Origin: JBLHGU01 sp047615875 | GTDB lineage: Bacteria > Pseudomonadota > Gammaproteobacteria > Arenicellales > CAJQKF01 | Reading direction: 5' to 3' | Assembly (NCBI GenBank): GCA_047615875.1 | Contig: JBLHGU010000084.1 | Span: 1-21,507 of the forward strand | Length of the DNA stretch: 21,507 bases | Shown: one piece after another, positions 6,936 through 13,698 of the stretch | How positions within the stretch are numbered: position 1 is the first letter of the stretch | Layout of the letters: each line of letters opens with the position of its first letter | Position numbers and translations under genes: made by a program | Notes under the pieces: model-generated | Seen by the model: the letters and a program-made list of their open reading frames with translations, nothing else | What the model was told of the DNA's origin: nothing | Database searches by the model: none

Positions 6936-9418
6936 CCCGGTACAACGATACTTTTTCTAATACTTTTTCCCTCTATATGGCGTGCAACAGAGGCATCACT
7001 ACAAGCTTTGGCAATAATTGCATCGTTATCTGAGTCTTTAGACACATTAATTTCTGCTCGACGCTTGCCATTCACCTGAACTACGACGGTAACGCTGTCA
7101 GTAACTAATGCACTCTCATCCAGCACTGGCCAGTCTGCATCAAGGATATTATCGCCCAGACCTAGATCCCGCCAGGCCGCATGAGCCACATGAGGCACCA
7201 CGGGAGCAAGAATTTTCAGCAAAATTAATAATGATTCTGCCAGAACCTGTCGTTTTTGGCTGTCAGGATCATTTTCAGAATCGAACGATTGCCTGGAATC
7301 AAACTTATCCAGTGCGTTGACCAGCTCCATACAGGCGGCCACTACCGTATTAAACTGATATTTGCCAAAATCTCGCAGCACACGAGCCAATATACGATGG
7401 GTCTCAGATCGCAACTCTTTGCACTGTGCTGACTCCAGAGAATTGGCCAGGTAATTTCCATCACCATTTAAAAGCGTACGCAATACGTCACTTTGACGGG
7501 AAACCAGCTCCCATACCCGACGCAAAAACCGATGTGAGCCTGCGACGGCGTCATTATTCCACTCCAGAGATTGCTCTGGTGGTGCGGCAAACATCATAAA
7601 AAGCCGCACGGTATCCGCTCCATACTGATCAATCATTTGCTGGGGATCGACCGTATTGCCCTTGGACTTAGACATTTTGGAGCCATCCTTAAGCACCATG
7701 CCCTGGGTTAACAGATTGGTAAAAGGTTCATCGCTATGGATTAATCCTTCATCACGCATTAATTTGTGAAAAAAGCGCGAATAGAGCAGGTGTAGTACCG
7801 CATGCTCTATTCCACCAATATACTGATCTACTGGTAACCAGTAGTCTGCTCTCTCATCCAGCATGGCGTCGTCACAGCCGGGGCAGCAAAATCTTGCGTA
7901 ATACCAGGATGACTCAAAGAAGGTATCAAATGTATCTGTTTCGCGCTTGCCAAAGCCTTCGCCACCAGGGATTTTTGCATCAACAAACTCAGGCATATCT
8001 CCCAGCGGTGAGCCTGTTCCCTGGAATTCAACATCCTCAGGCAGAATAACTGGCAAATCCTCTGCTGGAACCGCAAATTCACCACCATCTTCAGAATGTA
8101 CTACTGGAACTGGACAGCCCCAATAACGTTGTCTCGATACGCCCCAGTCCCGAAGTCGATAGTTGGTTTGTCGTTCGCCCGTGCCTTCGCTTTCCAGCTG
8201 ACTAGCAATGGCATCACATGCAACATCAAAATCCATGCCATCAAACTGACCAGAATTCACCAGCACGCCGTGATCTGTATATGCCTGTATGTCTACGCCA
8301 GCCTCACTCCCATCATCTGGCGCCACAACCTGACGAATTTCAATAGCGTATTTTTTGGCGAATTCCCAGTCCCGCTGATCGTGACCAGGCACTGCCATAA
8401 CTGCGCCAGTGCCATAGGCCATCAAGACAAAATTGGCAACCCAAACCTGAATTTTTTCACCCGTTACTGGATGACTAACATATACATTCAGCGGCATACC
8501 AAGCTTTTCCATGCGCTCCATCTCAGCTTCCGCTGAACTGGTTTGCCGGCAAGACTTCATAAAAGCTTGTAGTTCGGGATTGCCTTGTGCAGCTGTTTCG
8601 GCAATGGGGTGTTCCGCTGCAACAGCGAGATAGGTCACACCTAAAAGAGTGTCCGGACGAGTGGTATAGACTCGAATGCCATCGTCACCTAGACCCTGAT
8701 GAAATGATGGCAAGGGAAATTTCACCTCGACGCCAAAACTCTGTCCTATCCAGTTGCGCTGCATAGTGCGTACCGAATCTGGCCAACCATCCAGATCGTC
8801 CACACATTTGAGCAACTCATCAGCATAAGCGGTAATTTTCAGAAACCACTGGGGAATCTGTCGTCTCTCAACCAATGCGCCTGATCGCCAGCCACGACCA
8901 TCAATTACCTGCTCGTTAGCCAGAACAGTCTCATCCACAGGATCCCAGTTAACAGTTGCCATTTTCTTATAGGCCAGGCCACGCTCCAGCAAACGCGTAA
9001 AAAACCATTGCTCCCAGCGATAATAATCCGGTTTACAGGTAGCCAGCTCACGGCTCCAGTCATAGGCAAAACCTAGCGCCTTTAACTGGACTTTCATATA
9101 GGCAATATTCTCGTAGGTCCACTTGGCCGGTGCCGTCTTATTTTTGATGGCGGCATTTTCAGCGGGCAAACCAAAAGCGTCCCAGCCCATAGGCTGCAAA
9201 ACGTTCTTCCCAAGCATCCTCTGATAGCGACTGACTACATCACCGATTGTATAGTTGCGCACATGGCCCATGTGCAACTGTCCCGAGGGATAGGGAAACA
9301 TCGACAGGCAATAGTACTTTTCGCGGGACGGATCTTCGACAACTTCGAAGCTGCTATTTTCTTCCCAATATATTTGTGCCGCACTTTCTATAGCACGAGC
9401 ATCGTAGGTGGATTGCAA
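6911..9418 (-). CDS. leuS: Leucine-tRNA ligase
   Basis: This class Ia synthetase charges tRNA-Leu. It has 835 residues against 860 in E. coli. Visible parts are the HIGH-type motif H49-M-G-H52, the CP1 editing domain with its threonine-rich loop TTRPDTLLG (from residue 252) and GTGAVMAVPGHDQRD, and the KMSKS loop at 581-585. The anticodon-binding and C-terminal domains follow and end in VVVQVNGKRRAEI and VPGRLVNIVV. The start is TTG at 9418: an in-frame TAG lies five codons upstream, no ATG is available before residue 40, and GGAG stands 7 bases before it. Two differences from E. coli stand out. The leucine-specific insertion before KMSKS is missing, and the zinc-domain cysteines 159, 176 and 179 are replaced by D159, G176 and S179. 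The core catalytic motifs look intact. Confidence 0.98.
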   Translation of the reverse strand: MQSTYDARAIESAAQIYWEENSSFEVVEDPSREKYYCLSMFPYPSGQLHMGHVRNYTIGDVVSRYQRMLGKNVLQPMGWDAFGLPAENAAIKNKTAPAKWTYENIAYMKVQLKALGFAYDWSRELATCKPDYYRWEQWFFTRLLERGLAYKKMATVNWDPVDETVLANEQVIDGRGWRSGALVERRQIPQWFLKITAYADELLKCVDDLDGWPDSVRTMQRNWIGQSFGVEVKFPLPSFHQGLGDDGIRVYTTRPDTLLGVTYLAVAAEHPIAETAAQGNPELQAFMKSCRQTSSAEAEMERMEKLGMPLNVYVSHPVTGEKIQVWVANFVLMAYGTGAVMAVPGHDQRDWEFAKKYAIEIRQVVAPDDGSEAGVDIQAYTDHGVLVNSGQFDGMDFDVACDAIASQLESEGTGERQTNYRLRDWGVSRQRYWGCPVPVVHSEDGGEFAVPAEDLPVILPEDVEFQGTGSPLGDMPEFVDAKIPGGEGFGKRETDTFDTFFESSWYYARFCCPGCDDAMLDERADYWLPVDQYIGGIEHAVLHLLYSRFFHKLMRDEGLIHSDEPFTNLLTQGMVLKDGSKMSKSKGNTVDPQQMIDQYGADTVRLFMMFAAPPEQSLEWNNDAVAGSHRFLRRVWELVSRQSDVLRTLLNGDGNYLANSLESAQCKELRSETHRILARVLRDFGKYQFNTVVAACMELVNALDKFDSRQSFDSENDPDSQKRQVLAESLLILLKILAPVVPHVAHAAWRDLGLGDNILDADWPVLDESALVTDSVTVVVQVNGKRRAEINVSKDSDNDAIIAKACSDASVARHIEGKSIRKSIVVPGRLVNIVV

Positions 9419-9459
9419 GGGTTTACTCCACTAAAATCAATCTAAAGGTGGGCGTACAG

Positions 9460-9735
9460 TTAATCTGCGTCCGGAAATTCTGAAAAAGGAAATGGTTTGC
9501 GGTCTTTGTTAAACGTCAGAAACTGCAATATTTCGTAGCTATATCGATTTATCCTGCCACTGAAACTTTTAAGCGTCTCGTTTGGCTCGCTATTTACAAT
9601 TACCAGAATAAACTGAGTCAATGCCGTAACGGCGATCACCAGTTTGAGCGCATAAAATATCAGATAAAAAAACAGTAGCATCCAAAGCAATCGTAACCAG
9701 TGACCGTAGTTTTGGTCTGATCCGGGGTCAGTCAT
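9460..9735 (-). CDS. Small membrane protein, DUF4389-like
   Basis: This 91-residue protein has one long hydrophobic region (about residues 14-48, enough for one or two membrane spans). A conserved-looking tail follows: EPNETLKSFSGRINRYSYEILQFL, TFNKDRKPFPFSEFPD. The Q-F-I-L, E-x-N-x-x-L, Y-x-x-x-I and FLTF...PFPF pattern matches what I recall of the DUF4389 family, whose function is unknown. The short N-terminus MTDPGSDQNYGHW precedes the first span. The ATG at 9735 has GGAA about 8 bases upstream. The gene ends 41 bp before leuS and is the first gene after the 234-bp gap below lpxC, so it may lead the leuS transcript. The family call is by pattern only. Confidence 0.8.
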   Translation of the reverse strand: MTDPGSDQNYGHWLRLLWMLLFFYLIFYALKLVIAVTALTQFILVIVNSEPNETLKSFSGRINRYSYEILQFLTFNKDRKPFPFSEFPDAD

Positions 9736-9969
9736 AGGTTGTTTCCAAAAATTTCGACTTGGCCATTTTACACTAGCCGTACATGAGGCTGTCTATTGAG
9801 ACGGCTGATTTGATCACGAAAATTGAACTATTCGATGATGAAATGCATTTGTAGCTAATGGTATAAAATGGGCAATTGATGGGTGAAAATCGTTTTGGAT
9901 AAAGACCGATTAATCTTATCAGACGATGAACGTCCTCAGGTTGTTAGCCTGGCGGGCGCCTTGGATTTA
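9736..9969. other. Intergenic region between lpxC and the DUF4389-like gene
   Basis: This stretch holds no convincing gene. It contains two inverted repeats. One straddles the lpxC stop (described separately). The other is GCTGTCT-ATTG-AGACGGC at 9788-9805, a 7-bp stem with one G-U pair and a four-base loop, nested in AGCCGT...ACGGCT (9775-9806). Neither is followed by a run of T on the minus strand. For the minus strand, TAAAAT at 9770-9765 could be a -10 for the DUF4389-like gene, with TAGACA 19 bp further upstream. On the plus strand TGGTATAAAAT (9859-9869) is a good extended -10 pointing into the 3' end of lpxC. Confidence 0.4.
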
Positions 9970-9984
9970 TCAGGCAGGCTGAGG
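9934..9984 (-). terminator. Possible stem-loop at the end of lpxC
   Basis: CCTCAG (9934-9939) pairs with CTGAGG (9979-9984), and inside it GCCTG (9947-9951) pairs with CAGGC (9971-9975). The result is an imperfect hairpin spanning the lpxC stop codon. No T-run follows on the minus strand, so it is not a standard intrinsic terminator. It may serve as a transcript-end or stability structure, or may be chance. Confidence 0.25.
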
Positions 9985-10878
9985 GCGGGTAAATGCGATA
10001 GGAGCTTCTTCTGTGTTGTCAAACGACACCAACTCCCAGGCCTCGCTGTCTGCAACTATGGCCCGAAGAAGTCGATTATTCAGCTCATGCCCTGACTTAT
10101 GCGCACTAAAGGCACCTATTAGTGGATGCCCGAGAAGATATAGATCTCCAATTGCATCGAGAACTTTGTGCTTTACGAATTCGTCTTCGTAACGTAAACC
10201 ATCTTCATTAAGAATGTGAAACGCATCCATCACAATGGCATTATCTAGACTGCCACCACGAGCAAGACCTGCTTCACGTAGTGTTTCCAAATCCTGCAGA
10301 AAACCAAAAGTGCGAGCTCGACTCACTTCCTTCACAAATGAGGTAGTGGAGAAATCAACACTGGCAACCTGGGTAGATGCTTGAAAAATCGGGTGATTAA
10401 AATCGATGGTAAAAGATACTTTGAAACCATTGAAAGGCTCAAATCGAACCCACTTATCCCCATCTCTCAGTTCTACTGTCTTCTTAATGCGAATAAATTG
10501 CTTCAGCTTGGATTGCTCTTCAATACCTGCCGACTGCAACAAAAAAACAAAAGGGCCAGCACTTCCGTCCATAATTGGGACTTCAGGCGCAGTTAAATCT
10601 ACATAGGCATTATCAATACCAATACCGGCGAATGCCGACATCAGGTGCTCAACTGTGGAAATTCGGACGCCATCTTTTTCGATGGTAGTAGACATGCGGG
10701 TGTCGCCAACATATTCTGGTTTGGCGGGAACTTCAACGACAGGATCCAGGTCGACCCGTCTAAAGATAACACCCGAATCAACAGGTGCCGGACGCAAGGT
10801 TAAATAAACCTTCTCTCCCGTATGCAACCCAACACCGGTTGCTCGAATTGCATTTTTTAGAGTTCTTTGCTTGATCAT
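9970..10878 (-). CDS. lpxC: UDP-3-O-acyl-N-acetylglucosamine deacetylase
   Basis: LpxC removes the acetyl group from UDP-3-O-acyl-GlcNAc, the committed step of lipid A synthesis, in the cytoplasm. The protein has 302 residues (E. coli 305). The N-terminus MIKQRTLKNAIRATGVGLHTGEKV is diagnostic. The zinc ligands are H78 (STVEHLMSA), H237 (VKHKVLDAIGD) and D241, and the catalytic base region includes H264 (KSGHELNN). Substrate-groove residues in MDGSAGPFVFLL are also present. A TATAAA -10-like box lies about 37 bases before the ATG. The gene follows ftsZ, as in most gammaproteobacteria. It is not followed by secM/secA as in E. coli, but by a DUF4389-like gene and leuS. The C-terminus EEAPIAFTRPQPA lacks the longer hydrophobic tail of the E. 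coli protein, which there serves FtsH-dependent turnover. Confidence 0.98.
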   Translation of the reverse strand: MIKQRTLKNAIRATGVGLHTGEKVYLTLRPAPVDSGVIFRRVDLDPVVEVPAKPEYVGDTRMSTTIEKDGVRISTVEHLMSAFAGIGIDNAYVDLTAPEVPIMDGSAGPFVFLLQSAGIEEQSKLKQFIRIKKTVELRDGDKWVRFEPFNGFKVSFTIDFNHPIFQASTQVASVDFSTTSFVKEVSRARTFGFLQDLETLREAGLARGGSLDNAIVMDAFHILNEDGLRYEDEFVKHKVLDAIGDLYLLGHPLIGAFSAHKSGHELNNRLLRAIVADSEAWELVSFDNTEEAPIAFTRPQPA

Positions 10879-10914
10879 TGATTAAAAATTACCAAAAAAC
10901 CATTCCCGATGTTA

Positions 10915-10920
10915 TTTATA
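10915..10920 (-). promoter_or_regulatory. Candidate -10 box of the lpxC promoter
   Basis: TATAAA reads on the minus strand at 10920-10915. It would start transcription near 10908, giving a leader of about 30 bases before the lpxC ATG. No convincing -35 hexamer lies 16 to 18 bp upstream, so a promoter here would need an activator or another sigma factor, or the match is chance. Confidence 0.3.
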
Positions 10921-11017
10921 ATTGTGCACCGTCTGGCTCAGGTTTCTTGTGTAAACCAGCTGGTAGAATTGGTCCTTCCCATTTCCGGGTGAGATGCTAC
11001 ACCAGATCACCATATTT

Positions 11018-11035
11018 GTGTACCTATTTGTACAC
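11018..11035. promoter_or_regulatory. Perfect palindrome GTGTAC-N6-GTACAC, possible operator
   Basis: Two 6-bp arms in perfect inverted repeat flank the spacer CTATTT. The site lies about 140 bp upstream of the lpxC start and about 155 bp downstream of the ftsZ stop. Its layout (6+6+6) resembles the site of a dimeric helix-turn-helix regulator, for example the TGTAAA-N6-TTTACA form of TyrR-type boxes, but it matches no operator I can name. Confidence 0.3.
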
Positions 11036-11107
11036 CTTTCGCTTGCAAACACAGGTTATTTTTGTAGTTTTCAAGCACTCTACATAATTTCCTGGATTGA
11101 ATCAGGC

Positions 11108-11137
11108 AATACCCCGCCGACATAGTGACGGGGTATT
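11108..11137 (-). terminator. Stem-loop after ftsZ, possible terminator without T-run
   Basis: AATACCCCG (11108-11116) and CGGGGTATT (11129-11137) form a perfect 9-bp stem with a 12-base loop, starting about 55 bases past the ftsZ stop. On the minus strand the stem is followed by GCCTGATTC, not a T-run, so it is not a classical intrinsic terminator. It may protect the 3' end of the ftsZ message or attenuate read-through into lpxC. Confidence 0.45.
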
Positions 11138-11191
11138 AGGTAGGCGTCCGATTCGAGGCAGCAAATCGAACAGCAACTTGACATCAAGCTA

Positions 11192-12349
11192 TTAATCAAC
11201 CTGACGACGTAAAAACGCCGGAATGTCCAGATAATCCATATCGGTTTGATCTTCTGTCATTACAGCACTTCCATGAGCAACACTTCGACGCGGGCGCAGA
11301 ACCTGATGCGGATCTGCTCTATCAGAATCCTGCTCGACCGCACGAGAATGAACCACCTTGGGTCGGATGGGTTTTTGGGCCGCTACAGGATCGCCAATAC
11401 CAGTGGCAACCATCGTGACACGCAACTCACCCTGCATTTCAGGATCAAGAACTGTACCAATTACTACTGTCGCATCTTCAGACGCGAACTCATTGACAAT
11501 ATCGCCGACCTCGGCAAATTCACCAATAGACATATCCATGCCGGCAGTAACATTGACCAAAATCCCCTTGGCACCATGTATGTCGATATCTTCAAGCAAC
11601 GGACTGGAAATGGCAGCTCGAGCAGCGTCTTCGGCACGGTTTTCACCACTAGCGGTAGATGCTCCCATCATGGCGACACCCATTTCAGACATCACTGTAC
11701 GTACATCAGCAAAGTCGACATTAATTAAACCGGGACGGGTAATTAGTTCAGAAATTCCCTGTACCGCATTAAGCAGAACCTCATTGGCCCGCGCAAATGC
11801 ATCCAGCAACGTAGCTGACTTGCCCATCACATCGAGAACTTTCTCGTTTGGAATGGTGATTAGTGAGTCAACATATTGACGCAATTCTGCGATTCCCTGC
11901 TCCGCAGCTTCAATACGTTTTTTGCCTTCAAACGGAAACGGCTTTGTAACCACTGCAACGGTCAAAATACCGCGCTCCCTGGCCAACTCTGCCACTACTG
12001 GTGCCGCACCAGTACCAGTTCCTCCACCCATGCCACAGGTAATAAACACCATATCGGTGCCTTCCAGCGCATCGGCAATACGATCACGGTCTTCTACCGC
12101 AGCCTGTCTGCCAACTTCCGGATTTGCTCCGGCTCCCAATCCCTTTGTAAGGGTTTCACCAAGCTGTAACAAACTACCAACCGCTGAGCGCGACAAAGCC
12201 TGGGCGTCTGTGTTCGCATTAATAAACTCGACACCTTCCAAATTGGCAGATAGCATGTGGTCGACTGCGTTACCGCCTCCGCCTCCTATGCCGAAAACTT
12301 TGATAACCGCCTGCTGCCCGACGGTCTCAACTAATTCAAAAATACTCAT
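11192..12349 (-). CDS. ftsZ: Cell division protein FtsZ
   Basis: FtsZ is the tubulin-like GTPase that forms the Z-ring and organises septal wall synthesis. It has 385 residues (E. coli 383). The N-terminal GTPase domain shows FGIGGGGGNAVDHM (residues 19-32) and the tubulin signature GGGTGTG (108-114). The T7 synergy loop, which completes the active site of the next subunit, is NVDFADV (210-216). A linker of roughly 45 residues leads to the conserved C-terminal peptide DYLDIPAFLRRQVD (372-385), which binds FtsA and ZipA. GGAG stands 9 bases before the ATG. A 108-bp gap separates it from ftsA, the only sizeable gap in the dcw part. It holds a weak promoter-like pair (TTGAAA then TAATAC, 15-bp spacing) and a long T-rich run just before the ribosome-binding site. 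Confidence 0.99.
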   Translation of the reverse strand: MSIFELVETVGQQAVIKVFGIGGGGGNAVDHMLSANLEGVEFINANTDAQALSRSAVGSLLQLGETLTKGLGAGANPEVGRQAAVEDRDRIADALEGTDMVFITCGMGGGTGTGAAPVVAELARERGILTVAVVTKPFPFEGKKRIEAAEQGIAELRQYVDSLITIPNEKVLDVMGKSATLLDAFARANEVLLNAVQGISELITRPGLINVDFADVRTVMSEMGVAMMGASTASGENRAEDAARAAISSPLLEDIDIHGAKGILVNVTAGMDMSIGEFAEVGDIVNEFASEDATVVIGTVLDPEMQGELRVTMVATGIGDPVAAQKPIRPKVVHSRAVEQDSDRADPHQVLRPRRSVAHGSAVMTEDQTDMDYLDIPAFLRRQVD

Positions 12350-12457
12350 GGGTTATATCTCCGCTGCCTCGTAAAAAATAAAAAAACATCTAAACCAAAC
12401 CGTCCTGGCTGTATTATTTCCAAACTACCTATTTCAACTACCATACAATTCGTTCAC

Positions 12458-13693
12458 CTAAAAATTACCTTGAAACCATGCCCTCATGCGATCCCAGACG
12501 CCCTTAAAACGGGAATCGGAGTCCTGCGTCAAGTTTTGCTGTTTCATTTGATTGGTATGACCAAACTGGACCAAACCAACACCGGTTGAATAAATCGGGT
12601 TGCGTACAATTTCAGAGAGACCACCGGTGTACTGCGGCACACCTAATCGAACAGGCATATGGAAAATTTCCTCGCCCAATTCAATCATTCCCTCCATCTT
12701 TGAACTGCCGCCGGTCAAAACAATGCCGGTGCCAATGAGTTCTTCATAACCACTACGTCTAAGCTCAGCCTGTGCTAGCAAATACAATTCTTCCACTCGT
12801 GGCTCGATCACTTCAGCGAGCGTAGATCTGGCCAGTTTTCTCGGCGCTCTATCGCCGACACTTGGCGTATCAATCATTTCGCCGTGAGGGGCAAGCTGGG
12901 TTAGTGCACAACCAAACTTCTTCTTAATGTCTTCTGCAGCCTGGGTCGGTGTACGTAGCGCCACAGCTATATCGTTGGTTATTTGATCTCCGGCGATAGG
13001 TAATACCGAGGTATGCCTTATGGCTCCTTCAGTAAAAATCGCGATATCTGTGGTGCCGCCTCCGATGTCGATCATGCACACTCCCAACTCCTTCTCATCA
13101 TCGTCCAGGACGGAGTAGCTAGAGGCCAGTTGCTCAAGAATGATGTCATCTACCAGCAAGCCACAGCGTTTAATACACTTAACTATGTTTTGGGCCGCGC
13201 TTACTGCACCGGTAATAATATGAACTTTAGCCTCCATACGCACACCACTCATGCCAATAGGCTCGCGAATACCTTCCTGGCCATCGATCAGAAAATCCTG
13301 AGGCAAGATATGCAAAATTTTCTGATCATTGGGAATTGCCAGAGCACGGGCAGCTTCAATTACCCGTTCCATATCACCAGCACTCACTTCATTGTCACGG
13401 ATCGCAACAACGCCATGAGAATTGAAACTATTAATATGCGAGCCTGCGATACCGGCGTAGACCGAGATAATCTGGCAGCCGGCCATTAACTCGGCTTCTT
13501 CAACTGCACGTTGAATAGATTGCACAGTGGACTCTATATTCGCCACAACACCCTTTTTCAAACCACGTGAGGGGTGATGTCCAACGCCGATTATCTCAAC
13601 ATTACCGCCACTTTTTACTTCAGCAACAATGGCCAAGATCTTCGAGGTACCGATATCCAGGCCAACAATCAAATTTTCATCATTTTTCTTCAT
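12458..13693 (-). CDS. ftsA: Cell division protein FtsA
   Basis: FtsA is an actin-like ATPase that anchors FtsZ filaments to the inner membrane and recruits later divisome proteins. It has 411 residues (E. coli 420). The phosphate-1 motif LIVGLDIGTSKI (about residues 8-19) opens the actin fold. The family-specific 1C domain follows (about 85-165, with ILPQDFLIDGQEGI and GMSGVRMEAKVHIITG). Phosphate-2 is MIDIGGGTTDIAIF, and the adenosine motif is TGIVLTGGSSKMEGM. The C-terminus ends in an amphipathic membrane-targeting helix, GVWDRMRAWFQGNF. The ATG lies 5 bp past the ftsQ stop, with GGAGG somewhat far upstream inside ftsQ. Confidence 0.98.
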   Translation of the reverse strand: MKKNDENLIVGLDIGTSKILAIVAEVKSGGNVEIIGVGHHPSRGLKKGVVANIESTVQSIQRAVEEAELMAGCQIISVYAGIAGSHINSFNSHGVVAIRDNEVSAGDMERVIEAARALAIPNDQKILHILPQDFLIDGQEGIREPIGMSGVRMEAKVHIITGAVSAAQNIVKCIKRCGLLVDDIILEQLASSYSVLDDDEKELGVCMIDIGGGTTDIAIFTEGAIRHTSVLPIAGDQITNDIAVALRTPTQAAEDIKKKFGCALTQLAPHGEMIDTPSVGDRAPRKLARSTLAEVIEPRVEELYLLAQAELRRSGYEELIGTGIVLTGGSSKMEGMIELGEEIFHMPVRLGVPQYTGGLSEIVRNPIYSTGVGLVQFGHTNQMKQQNLTQDSDSRFKGVWDRMRAWFQGNF

Positions 13694-13698
13694 ATAAC

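Larger units (their letters stand above)
10879..11191. other. 313-bp ftsZ-lpxC intergenic region
   Basis: No coding sequence is supported here. Three elements are visible: a 9-bp inverted repeat near the ftsZ end (11108-11137), a perfect GTGTAC-N6-GTACAC palindrome (11018-11035), and a TATAAA box for lpxC (10920-10915). The lpxC ATG is preceded by a T-rich leader with only a weak ribosome-binding site (GGTAA). This is the longest gene-free stretch in the window and the natural place for lpxC regulation. Confidence 0.6.

Noticed and set aside
8096..8536. 146-codon plus-strand open frame opposite leuS
   Set aside because: It is an antisense shadow of leuS, and its composition is unlike a real protein.
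9883..10095. 70-codon plus-strand open frame starting with GTG
   Set aside because: More than half lies antisense to lpxC, there is no ribosome-binding site, and I do not recognise the sequence. Not listed as a gene.
11246..12374. Long plus-strand open frames opposite ftsZ (160, 173, 97 and 150 codons)
   Set aside because: They are antisense shadows of a highly conserved gene. The translations are low-complexity (Ser, Thr, Pro rich) and match no known protein.
12350..12457. Possible ftsZ promoter (TTGAAA ... TAATAC) in the ftsA-ftsZ gap
   Set aside because: The spacing is only 15 bp and the -10 matches the consensus at three positions. It is mentioned under ftsZ but not listed as a separate feature.
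13013..13489. 158-codon plus-strand open frame opposite ftsA
   Set aside because: It lies wholly within ftsA, with no promoter or ribosome-binding site and no recognisable domain.
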